Shown: positions 1-5,276 of the stretch, one piece after another | Layout of the letters: every line of letters starts with the position of its first letter | How positions within the stretch are numbered: the first letter of the stretch is position 1 | Made by a program: the position numbers and the translations under genes | Assembly (NCBI GenBank): GCA_017399225.1 | Contig: JAFQEB010000098.1 | Location: forward strand, 1-17,123 | Origin: Clostridia bacterium | GTDB lineage: Bacteria > Bacillota_A > Clostridia > Christensenellales > Aristaeellaceae | Reading direction: 5' to 3' | DNA: 17,123 nucleotides | The notes under the pieces: model-generated | The model's input: the letters and a program-made list of their open reading frames with translations, nothing else | Database searches by the model: none | Told to the model about the DNA's origin: nothing

Positions 1-1
1 C

Positions 2-391
2 GCTCCCCAGGAGATCATCGACGGTCTGCGCGCCAACTTCGAGGGCGAGTGCAGCGAGGTCGGCATGTACCTGGCGATGGCCCGCGTTGCCCATCGTGAA
101 GGCTACCCGGAGATCGGCCTGTACTGGGAGAAGGCTGCCTATGAAGAGGCGGAGCACGCCGCGAAGTTCGCCGAGCTCCTGGGCGAAGTCCTGACCGACT
201 CCACCAAGAAGAACCTGGAAATGCGCGTGGACGCCGAGAACGGCGCGACCTCCGGCAAGTTCGAGCTGGCGAAGCTCGCCAAGGAGCTGAACCTGGACGC
301 GATCCACGACACTGTGCATGAAATGGCCCGCGACGAGGCGCGCCACGGCAAGGCGTTCGAAGGCCTGCTGAAGCGCTACTTCGGCAAGTAA
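2..391 (+). CDS. rbr: Rubrerythrin / NADH peroxidase ferritin-like domain (5' truncated by window)
   Basis: The reading frame is open from the window edge to the TAA at 389-391, giving 129 visible residues of a four-helix ferritin-like di-iron domain. Visible iron-ligand motifs are an early EGE, then EEAEH (Glu-x-x-His), and a late DEARH. The order and spacing match the clostridial reverse rubrerythrin (NADH peroxidase) family, in which a small rubredoxin domain precedes the ferritin-like domain; that N-terminal part would lie outside the window. The protein ends right after the ferritin fold (LLKRYFGK), with no C-terminal rubredoxin, which supports the reverse type. The family reduces H2O2 in the cytoplasm with electrons from rubredoxin or flavoprotein partners; the flavin reductase-rubredoxin protein at 5277 is a plausible but unproven partner. 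The last 21 codons reappear as an orphan tail at 870-932 and more degenerately at 1934-1969. Confidence 0.9.
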   Translation, partial: APQEIIDGLRANFEGECSEVGMYLAMARVAHREGYPEIGLYWEKAAYEEAEHAAKFAELLGEVLTDSTKKNLEMRVDAENGATSGKFELAKLAKELNLDAIHDTVHEMARDEARHGKAFEGLLKRYFGK

Positions 392-404
392 GAAATTCAA
401 TGTA

Positions 405-427
405 GGGCGGGAGTACTCCCGCCCTTT
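405..427 (+). terminator. Intrinsic terminator of the rubrerythrin gene
   Basis: A perfect 20-bp palindrome (GGGCGGGAGT and its complement) at 405-424 is followed by TTT at 425-427. It starts 13 bp after the rubrerythrin stop. The T-tract is short, so read-through into the SnoaL-like gene, which has no clear promoter of its own, is possible. Confidence 0.75.
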
Positions 428-457
428 GTGCTGTTTCATTACAGGGAGATGAAAACA

Positions 458-853
458 ATGACAGACATGCAAAAATGTACACAGCTGGTTAATGATTATG
501 CGAAACTTGTCCACACGCAGGACAGAGCCAGCTTCGACAAAGTGTTTTCTCAGCAGGCGGATTGTTTTCTCATTGCAATCGACCGGGTGTTCCAGGGCCG
601 GGAGTCTATCTATGAAGATTTCCTGATTGGAGGGATGCGGGCATTATACTCCGACATTCAGCTGATAACTGACAGCCTCGAAATCACACCTGTTTCAGAG
701 AATGTAATGCGTATGGTCTTCGGATACCATACCGAATGCATCCGGCGTGATAACGGCGCATTTGATGGTATTAAGGGTGTGGAAACTCAGATTGCAATTC
801 GCGAAGACGGACAGTGGCGGCTTGTGCATGTGCATTATTCTATGAGAGTGTAA
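458..853 (+). CDS. SnoaL-like / NTF2-fold small protein
   Basis: A 131-residue protein starting at ATG 458. The AGGGAG at 443-448 is 9 nt upstream of this start, whereas the in-frame ATG at 449 sits on the ribosome site. Size and sequence resemble the SnoaL/DUF4440 NTF2-like superfamily: an N-terminal helix around a VNDYAKLVHTQD segment, a central FQGRESIYEDFL segment, then alternating beta strands ending EDGQWRLVHVHYS. The family includes small cone-shaped ligand-binding proteins, isomerases and cyclases; nothing here identifies a substrate. The gene is visibly lower in GC than its neighbours. It lies between the terminator of the rubrerythrin gene and an orphan copy of the rubrerythrin 3' end (870-932), which suggests acquisition as a cassette. 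Family assignment is by fold-level similarity recalled from memory; function is unknown. Confidence 0.75.
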   Translation: MTDMQKCTQLVNDYAKLVHTQDRASFDKVFSQQADCFLIAIDRVFQGRESIYEDFLIGGMRALYSDIQLITDSLEITPVSENVMRMVFGYHTECIRRDNGAFDGIKGVETQIAIREDGQWRLVHVHYSMRV

Positions 854-869
854 CAAAAACGGCTATAGA

Positions 870-932
870 CGCGACGAAGCCCGACATGGCAAGGCTTTCG
901 AAGGCCTCCTGAAGCGCTATTTCGGCAAGTAA
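870..932 (+). pseudogene. Orphan rubrerythrin 3' end, copy B
   Basis: This stretch encodes exactly the last 20 residues and stop of the rubrerythrin at 2-391 ([10 protein letters not shown] to RYFGK). By eye 56 of 63 bases match 329-391, and all seven differences are silent third positions. The match extends a few bases past the stop (taagaaat) and breaks off just upstream of the Arg codon. There is no start codon or ribosome site, so it is a tail fragment. The silent-only differences mean it diverged while part of a functional gene, either a paralog or an allele from a related strain, rather than decaying in place. Confidence 0.85.
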
Positions 933-943
933 GAAATGTGTTC

Positions 944-978
944 AAAAGGTCAGTTCTGAAATAGGACGGACCTTTTTT
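944..978 (+). terminator. Intrinsic terminator after rubrerythrin tail B
   Basis: An outer stem AAAGGTC/GACCTTT and an inner stem GTTCT/AGGAC (one G-T pair) are closed by a GAAAT loop and followed by a run of six T. It lies 11 bp after the orphan stop, the same position relative to the tail as the true rubrerythrin terminator. Confidence 0.85.
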
Positions 979-1078
979 GCCCCGGAAAACCCTGATAGGC
1001 GACTTCGGGACGCTGCCCCCTTTGCTTCAGGTTCCTGCGGGAAAAACAGCAAGCATTATGAAACAAGGAGGTAAAACA

Positions 1079-1576
1079 ATGAAAAAGACTTTCTGGCTGC
1101 TGGCCCTGCTCATGGCCCTTGTTCTGCCGATGCAGAATGTTCTTGCGGAAGAAGCTACCGAGCCGACGCCGTATTTCCCGGCAGAGTATGCCGTTGAGTT
1201 TGAACAGGCGTCTGCTGCCCTGCAGGCGCATCTGCCGGGCGCGCTGGTGGACTTTGCCGTGCGTGAGCGCGATGACGGCCGTTATGAATGGGATCTCTTC
1301 TTCGTTCTGGATGGACAGCTGGGCGAGGCCGAGATCCTTGAAGGCGATTTTTCGATCCGCCGCGTCCGGCTTTACGATATGCCCGAGGGCGGGCTGACCG
1401 CGCTGCAGGCGATCGCGGTGCTGGCGCAGGAAAAGGGAGAGATGCTGATCACCGATCTGGAACTTGACCTTGACGACGGCCGCCTCCGCTATGAGGGCGA
1501 GGCCATGCTGGGCGAGAGGCATTACGAGTTTGAGATCAGCGCCACTGGCAGCATCATCGAATGGGAATACGACTGA
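1079..1576 (+). CDS. Secreted PepSY-domain protein
   Basis: A 165-residue protein. ATG 1079 follows AAGGAGG (1065-1071) by 7 nt, which decides the start over an open frame reaching back to 977. Residues 1-19 form a classical signal peptide (MKKTFWLLALLMALVL, cleavage near VLA/EE). The C-terminal half, from about residue 105, has the PepSY pattern: a helix (TALQAIAVLAQEKGE) and then three strands ending with HYEFEISATGSIIEWEYD. The preceding segment (FEQASAALQAHLPGALVDFAVRE onward) looks like a second, weaker PepSY-like unit. PepSY domains act outside the membrane and several inhibit peptidases, but no target is visible here. The gene is followed 48 bp later by the ABM-fold gene, with no strong terminator between them, and both lie between rubrerythrin tails B and C. 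Confidence 0.8.
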   Translation: MKKTFWLLALLMALVLPMQNVLAEEATEPTPYFPAEYAVEFEQASAALQAHLPGALVDFAVRERDDGRYEWDLFFVLDGQLGEAEILEGDFSIRRVRLYDMPEGGLTALQAIAVLAQEKGEMLITDLELDLDDGRLRYEGEAMLGERHYEFEISATGSIIEWEYD

Positions 1577-1624
1577 GGCAGGCTTCGGTTTTGAGCCTCC
1601 GATGTATGGAAAAGAGGCACAGGT

Positions 1625-1927
1625 ATGAGCATCACCGTAAATCTCTACTACACCGGCGTCAACGGGAGCGCCCGCAGGTTTGCCGAGGAAATGACGGCCA
1701 GCGGTATTGTGGCGGCGGTTCGGGCTGAAGAGGGAAATGAGAGGTATGAATACTTCTTTCCCATGGAGGATGAAGAGACCGTGCTGCTGATTGACCGCTG
1801 GCGGGATCAGGCAGCGCTCGACTTCCACCACAAATCCCCGATGATGGCGCAGATCGCCGCCCTCAGGGAAAAGTACAAACTGCGCCTTCGCGTGGAGCGG
1901 TATGTGGATGCTCCGAAGGGAAGCTAA
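1625..1927 (+). CDS. Antibiotic biosynthesis monooxygenase (ABM)-fold protein
   Basis: A 100-residue protein starting at ATG 1625, with a weak GAGG/AGG ribosome site at about 1613-1623. It resembles the single-domain dimeric alpha/beta ferredoxin-like ABM family (YgiN-type): an opening beta strand (ITVNLYYTG), a helix (ARRFAEEM), then YEYFFPMEDEETVLLIDRWRDQAALDFHHKSPMM, where the WRD-x-x-ALD-x-HH segment is the family's conserved helix start and active-site edge. Members include cofactor-free quinol monooxygenases, but many are uncharacterised. It is probably co-transcribed with the PepSY gene upstream. The degenerate rubrerythrin tail C begins within 7 bp of its stop codon, so the coding region runs almost directly into the repeat. 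Confidence 0.8.
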   Translation: MSITVNLYYTGVNGSARRFAEEMTASGIVAAVRAEEGNERYEYFFPMEDEETVLLIDRWRDQAALDFHHKSPMMAQIAALREKYKLRLRVERYVDAPKGS

Positions 1928-1933
1928 CGAGGA

Positions 1934-1969
1934 CTGGAAAGCCAGCTGAAGCGCTGTTTCGGCAAGTGA
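1934..1969 (+). pseudogene. Degenerate rubrerythrin 3' end, copy C
   Basis: In frame this reads LESQLKRCFGK and then TGA, against [11 protein letters not shown] and TAA in the rubrerythrin. The 22 bases from the Leu codon (1946) match copy B with a single difference, and homology fades upstream. Unlike copy B it carries amino-acid changes and an altered stop, so it appears older or free of selection. It is also followed by a terminator. Confidence 0.65.
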
Positions 1970-1985
1970 TTCAACCTAAAATATG

Positions 1986-2015
1986 AGGATGATTCCTTCG
2001 GGGATCATCCTATTT
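1986..2015 (+). terminator. Intrinsic terminator after rubrerythrin tail C
   Basis: An 11-bp stem (AGGATGATTCC against GGGATCATCCT, one G-T pair) with a C(TTCG)G tetraloop, followed by atttg. This is a strong hairpin with a modest T-tract. It ends the PepSY-ABM block. Confidence 0.8.
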
Positions 2016-2027
2016 GCTGTGTATACA

Positions 2028-2058
2028 AAGAAACAGGGAGCCATCATCGGCTCCCTGT
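2028..2058 (-). terminator. Intrinsic terminator of the minus-strand lipoprotein gene
   Basis: A perfect 10-bp stem (2033-2042 with 2049-2058, loop of 6). On the minus strand it is followed by TTTCTTTG. It lies about 10 bp past the lipoprotein stop codon. Confidence 0.85.
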
Positions 2059-2067
2059 CTGCGGGTG

Positions 2068-2397
2068 TTACCTCTTTGTGAATTCGTGATCGTTGTTGAT
2101 GAGCTTGCCGCCCTTGTAATCGTAGGAAGTCCAGCTTCCTTCGCCGGTGGGATGGAGATCGACGGTGTTGCCGTCAATTTCGTAGGTGCCGGATTCGGTT
2201 TTGTTCAAATTGCCGTTCTTGTACAGGGTGGAGGTATAGGTGCCGTTCTCTGTCAGGGTGAAGGTTCTTTCGAACAGATTACCCTCGTATTCCCAGGAGC
2301 CCCTCCAGGTGCCGACGAGGTCGTCTTTGGAGGCGGCACATGCCGCCAGGGACAGGCACAGGACAACCAGCAGGATCAGAGCCAATGCTTTCTTCAT
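2068..2397 (-). CDS. Small lipoprotein with lipocalin-like beta domain
   Basis: A 109-residue protein. The start is the ATG with first base at 2397, preceded on the minus strand by AGAGGAGAA; the longer open frame lacks this site. Residues 1-19 are a lipoprotein signal (MKKALALILLVVLCLSLAAC) with lipobox LAAC, so Cys20 should be lipidated and the mature protein anchored on the outer face of the membrane. The remaining 90 residues are strand-rich (LVGTWRGSWEYEG, RTFTLTENGTYTSTLY, SGTYEIDGNTVDLH), the pattern of small lipocalin-like domains common in Firmicutes lipoproteins. Ligand and role are not apparent. It has its own promoter (2474-2502) and terminator, is transcribed divergently from the TPR-DUF6273 gene, and appears to be a single-gene unit. 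Confidence 0.8.
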   Translation of the reverse strand: MKKALALILLVVLCLSLAACAASKDDLVGTWRGSWEYEGNLFERTFTLTENGTYTSTLYKNGNLNKTESGTYEIDGNTVDLHPTGEGSWTSYDYKGGKLINNDHEFTKR

Positions 2398-2473
2398 GGG
2401 TGTTCTCCTCTCTGTAAACCCAAAAGTATGCGGCCATGGATCCCCTGCCTGCGGCGGGAATCTTGTTATTATT

Positions 2474-2502
2474 AATTTAGCACCGTAAATGACTTGTGTC
2501 AA
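2474..2502 (-). promoter_or_regulatory. Sigma-A promoter for the lipoprotein gene
   Basis: On the minus strand a TTGACA (2497-2502), a 17-bp spacer and TAAATT (2474-2479) with a TGC extension just upstream of the -10. It lies about 77 bp upstream of the lipoprotein start. The -35 hexamer is a perfect consensus match. Confidence 0.7.
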
Positions 2503-2554
2503 TCACATAATAGTTATTCAAGCAAGGTTTCTTTTGCGAATGTATGCTGCTGCA

Positions 2555-2583
2555 TTGACAGGGATGGAATAACATGGTAATAT
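2555..2583 (+). promoter_or_regulatory. Sigma-A promoter for the TPR-DUF6273 gene
   Basis: TTGACA (2555-2560), a 17-bp spacer and TAATAT (2578-2583) with TG one base before the -10. It is divergent from the lipoprotein promoter, with 52 bp between the two -35 boxes. Expected transcription start is near 2590, giving a leader of about 23 nt that contains the GGGAGAA ribosome site. Confidence 0.85.
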
Positions 2584-2612
2584 AAGAGAAAATAGGAAAG
2601 GGAGAACTGAAA

Positions 2613-3869
2613 ATGGAAAAGAAGTCAGCGTGTGGCAAGAGTGCATCGCAAAAGAAGCTGATGAAGGCTGCGATCGTGGCAGCGCTGTTGCTGGTGGTGG
2701 CGATTGTGGTCGTGGTTTGCGTGACGATGGCTGCAGATGCTCCCAACAGACAGGCCTATGAGGCAGCACAGGAGCTGATGGAGAGCGGCCGTTATGAAGA
2801 AGCCGCAGAGGCTTTCCGCGCTTTGGATGATTACGCCGACAGCAGCGCGCAGGCTGTGAAATGCTATGAGATCCTGGAAGACCAGCCCTATCAGGCGGCG
2901 CTGGCGATGAAGAATGAAGGCCGCTATGAGGAGGCGGCTGAAGCATTCTACCAGCTGTACGGGTACCGCGATAGCTACGATCAGTATCAGGAGTGCCTGA
3001 ATCTGGCGAAAGAAGAGGCGTATCAGGCGGCTGTCGCGATGATGAACGAGAAGCGGTACGATGAGGCCATCGAGCGGTTCCGTGAGCTGAAGGATTACAA
3101 GGATAGCGCTGATCAAATTGCTGTTTGTCAGGAGCAGCTTCGGGCAAAGCAGTACGAAACTGCGGTGGAACGTATGGATGCCGGTGACTATGCAGGTGCG
3201 TATGATCTTTTTGCTGACATGAAGGACTACAAGAATGTAAAACGACTGATTTCCGGCAGCCCTGAGCTGTCTGCGGAGCGTGAGAAGGCACTGGCAGTTG
3301 GAAAGACTGTGACCTTTGGCCGCTATCATCAATACGGCGTGGACGATACCGACACGCCCATCCGCTGGCTGATTCTTGCACGCGATGGAGAGAAAGCGTT
3401 GCTGGTTAGTGAACAGGTGCTGGCAGTAAACCAGTTTCATGACAAGCGCGCGACAGGCGGCTGGGGTCCGTCTACACTGAGAGAGTGGATGAATAGCACT
3501 TTCCTGAACGAAGTGTTTACAGCCAACGAACGCAGCGTGATTCAGAATACAGAGACTGTAATAACGTTCTTCGGGGCTCCCGAAATCAAGGACAAAGTGT
3601 TCCTGCTGAGCCGTGAGGAGGTTATGCAATATCTTCCTACAGAGGAAGACCGCATGGCTGCTCCGACGGCCTATGCGCTGCGCCGGGCACCCACAACGAA
3701 CGAGGATAAGACAGCTGCGGCTTGGTGGCTCCGGGACACAGGCAAGTCTGCCTGTGCTATGCTGGTGACGCCGGCGGGCGTTATCAGTGAGGACGGTACC
3801 GCCGTGTATGTTGACTCTATTGGCATTCGCCCGGCAGTATGGGTGAATCTGTCTGACTCGATATTCTGA
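2613..3869 (+). CDS. Membrane-anchored TPR-repeat protein with C-terminal DUF6273 domain
   Basis: A 418-residue protein; ATG 2613 follows GGGAGAA. A short basic N-terminus precedes one transmembrane segment (about residues 19-42), so the bulk is probably extracytoplasmic. Residues 49-215 hold four TPR-like units with an exact 44-residue period, beginning at Tyr49, Tyr93, Tyr137 and Tyr181; each contains a GRYEEAAEAF-type helix and a DYxDS-type turn. Residues about 230-415 match the DUF6273 pattern of Firmicutes surface proteins: GRY, PIRWLIL, KALLVSEQVL, STLREWMNSTFL, DKVFLLSREEV, PTAYA, WWLRD, and IRPAVWVNL at the end. Function is unknown; the TPR part suggests protein contacts. The gene is lower in GC than most of the window, and such genes are often multicopy and strain-variable. 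It is monocistronic, with its own promoter and terminator. Confidence 0.85.
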   Translation: MEKKSACGKSASQKKLMKAAIVAALLLVVAIVVVVCVTMAADAPNRQAYEAAQELMESGRYEEAAEAFRALDDYADSSAQAVKCYEILEDQPYQAALAMKNEGRYEEAAEAFYQLYGYRDSYDQYQECLNLAKEEAYQAAVAMMNEKRYDEAIERFRELKDYKDSADQIAVCQEQLRAKQYETAVERMDAGDYAGAYDLFADMKDYKNVKRLISGSPELSAEREKALAVGKTVTFGRYHQYGVDDTDTPIRWLILARDGEKALLVSEQVLAVNQFHDKRATGGWGPSTLREWMNSTFLNEVFTANERSVIQNTETVITFFGAPEIKDKVFLLSREEVMQYLPTEEDRMAAPTAYALRRAPTTNEDKTAAAWWLRDTGKSACAMLVTPAGVISEDGTAVYVDSIGIRPAVWVNLSDSIF

Positions 3870-3925
3870 TATCTTTGACCAAAGTGGCAGGTTGATGCCA
3901 GATGGTCGGGAATGATGGCGTTTCC

Positions 3926-3960
3926 GCGAACCATCCCATCTGCGAGGTGGTTCGCTTTTT
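3926..3960 (+). terminator. Intrinsic terminator of the TPR-DUF6273 gene
   Basis: An 8-bp stem GCGAACCA/TGGTTCGC (3926-3933 with 3948-3955), extendable by two G-C pairs across a one-base bulge, followed by five T. Confidence 0.8.
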
Positions 3961-3980
3961 GCGTTCCGGCCACATATTCC

Positions 3981-4009
3981 TTGAAAAACATAAGCATTCA
4001 TGCTATAAT
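3981..4009 (+). promoter_or_regulatory. Sigma-A promoter for the SDR gene
   Basis: TTGAAA (3981-3986), a 17-bp spacer and TATAAT (4004-4009) with a TGC extension. It lies 50 bp upstream of the dehydrogenase start. Confidence 0.85.
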
Positions 4010-4058
4010 CCAGGGAAAGGAATCCATGAGATCCTGCGTGAAAATGGAGGGGAAAACA

Positions 4059-4859
4059 ATGAAATCTGTAGTGATCACCGGCAGCGGACGTGGTCTGGGC
4101 CTGGAAATGGCGCGGCGTTTCTGCCGCAATGGCTGGGCCGTGGTGCTCAACGATATCAACCCGGCGCGCCTGGCGGAGGCAAAGGCGGAGCTGGAAAAGG
4201 AATCCGCCTCCTTCAAGGTGTTTGCCTTCCCGGGGGATGCGGCTTCCTATACGCAGCTGCAGCAGCTGGCGAAGTTCGCGGAGGACGTCTGCGGGCAGAT
4301 CGACATCTGGATCAACAACGCCGGCGTCAATCAGCCCATGAAGCCCGTGTGGGAGCTGGCGGAGAAGGAAATCGCTACCCTGGTGGAGGTGGATCTGAAG
4401 GGCGCCGTGCTGGGCAGCAAGGTCGCCATGGAAACGATGCTGCCCCGAAAGCAGGGCGCCATCTATAACCTGGAGGGCTACGGCAGCAACGACGCCATGA
4501 TGCTGGGCCTGAATATGTACGGCACCACCAAGCGCGCCGTGACGCACTTCACCCAGGCCCTGGCGAAGGAGTGCGAGGAGCGCAATGCCGGCGTGATCGT
4601 GGGCAGGCTGAGCCCGGGCATCATGATCACCGATTTCACCGTCAAGGCCCTGGGAGATGCGGAGGCCATCGATCTGCCGGAGAAGACCAAGAAGGTCTAT
4701 AACATCCTGGGCGATTATCCGGACGTGGTGGCGGACTTCCTGGTCAGCAGGATGCTGACGAACACGAAGAACAACGCCCATATCCAGTGGCTGACCAACG
4801 GCAAGGCGGCCTGGCGCTTCATGACGGCGGGCTTCAGCAAGCGTGACTTCTTCAAGTAA
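4059..4859 (+). CDS. Short-chain dehydrogenase/reductase (SDR family)
   Basis: A 266-residue Rossmann-fold NAD(P)H oxidoreductase. ATG 4059 follows GGAGGGG, which excludes the longer open frame from 3912. The cofactor loop TGSGRGLG is at residues 7-14, the structural NNAG motif follows IDIW, and the catalytic YxxxK is in MYGTTK. The usual catalytic Ser region reads YNLEGYGSND, with the Ser 11 rather than the usual 13 residues before the Tyr. This arrangement recalls the plant chlorophyll b reductase (NYC1/NOL) branch of SDRs, where the segment is also GxGS; that resemblance is from memory and says nothing firm about substrate. A Trp-rich C-terminus (IQWLTNGKAAWRF) may form a substrate lid. 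It has its own promoter and is followed by the 303-bp inverted-repeat element. Substrate unknown. Confidence 0.88.
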   Translation: MKSVVITGSGRGLGLEMARRFCRNGWAVVLNDINPARLAEAKAELEKESASFKVFAFPGDAASYTQLQQLAKFAEDVCGQIDIWINNAGVNQPMKPVWELAEKEIATLVEVDLKGAVLGSKVAMETMLPRKQGAIYNLEGYGSNDAMMLGLNMYGTTKRAVTHFTQALAKECEERNAGVIVGRLSPGIMITDFTVKALGDAEAIDLPEKTKKVYNILGDYPDVVADFLVSRMLTNTKNNAHIQWLTNGKAAWRFMTAGFSKRDFFK

Positions 4860-4865
4860 AAGATA

Positions 4866-4889
4866 AGGAACCGGCAATGACCGGTTCCT
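4866..4889 (+). terminator. Hairpin just after the SDR gene (weak terminator or half of a larger structure)
   Basis: A perfect 9-bp stem AGGAACCGG/CCGGTTCCT with loop CAATGA starts 6 bp after the stop codon, but no T-tract follows. The right arm (4881-4892) can pair instead with 5172-5183, which is followed by CAATTTTTG. A T-run therefore exists only at the far end of the 303-bp element. Confidence 0.45.
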
Positions 4890-5183
4890 CAGTGTATCGA
4901 CAAAGTGCTGAAGGCACTTTGTCGAGGCTTTGCACTCTCTCACTGGTCGATCGGCCATCACTGAGCAAGCTCAGCGCTGGCTACGCGCGGCAAATGCAAG
5001 CATTTGCTCACGCTAGTCGGCGCAAGCGCCTCCCTCCTCCCGGCCGTTCGTTCGTGTAAGGAAGCTTTTCCTAACGGAAAAGCGCGAAAATCGCCGCGCA
5101 TGTCGCCGATTTTCGATCTAAAGTCGAAGGGCTTGCGAGCCCTCCGACGCCTCCCTGGGTTTGTTGACAGTCTGAGGAACCGG
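4881..5183. repeat. 303-bp hairpin-rich inverted-repeat element (MITE-like or structured RNA)
   Basis: The ends 4881-4904 and 5160-5183 are inverted repeats matching at 20 of 24 positions (first 12 perfect). Inside are consecutive hairpins: CGACAAAGTGC/GCACTTTGTCG (4898-4924), GCAAATGC/GCATTTGC (4989-5006), GGCGC/GCGCC (5019-5030), CGAAAATCG/CGATTTTCG (5084-5115), and GTCGaAGGGCT/AGCCCTcCGAC (5123-5148). The 13-bp word AGGAACCGGCAAT occurs at 4866-4878 and again at 5175-5187, so the element is also bracketed by a direct repeat. No coding frame in it has a ribosome site. It could be a non-autonomous mobile repeat or a large structured transcript ending at the T-run 5187-5191. There is no transposase in the window. 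Confidence 0.7.
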
Positions 5184-5202
5184 CAATTTTTGTCCCCTGC
5201 CT

Positions 5203-5231
5203 GTTTCAGCCGCGCCGGTTTCTGGTATCAT
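5203..5231 (+). promoter_or_regulatory. Possible extended -10 promoter for the flavin reductase-rubredoxin gene
   Basis: TATCAT (5226-5231) preceded by TGG lies 45 bp before the start codon. The -35 region at 17 bp spacing (GTTTCA) is poor, so this rests mainly on the extended -10 type seen elsewhere in the window. Confidence 0.35.
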
Positions 5232-5276
5232 ATATCCAGAGGAACCGCGCGCAGGCTGCGGAGAACGGAGGACAAT

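Noticed and set aside
950..1831. Minus-strand open frame of 293 codons
   Set aside because: It is antisense to the PepSY and ABM genes, which have a good ribosome site and recognisable folds respectively. It crosses the terminator at 944-978.
2625..4961. Open frame of 778 codons on the minus strand
   Set aside because: It is antisense to the TPR-DUF6273 and SDR genes, has His/Gln/Arg-rich low-complexity composition, crosses two promoters and has no ribosome site. It arises from codon bias of the plus-strand genes.
4877..5059. 60-codon plus-strand frame in the inverted-repeat element
   Set aside because: It has no ribosome site, and its sequence is dictated by successive palindromes.
5004..5276. 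N-terminal extension of the flavin reductase-rubredoxin protein through the repeat element
   Set aside because: The strong CGGAGG site at 5266-5271 and the family-typical N-terminus fix the start at 5277. The extension is translated hairpin repeat.
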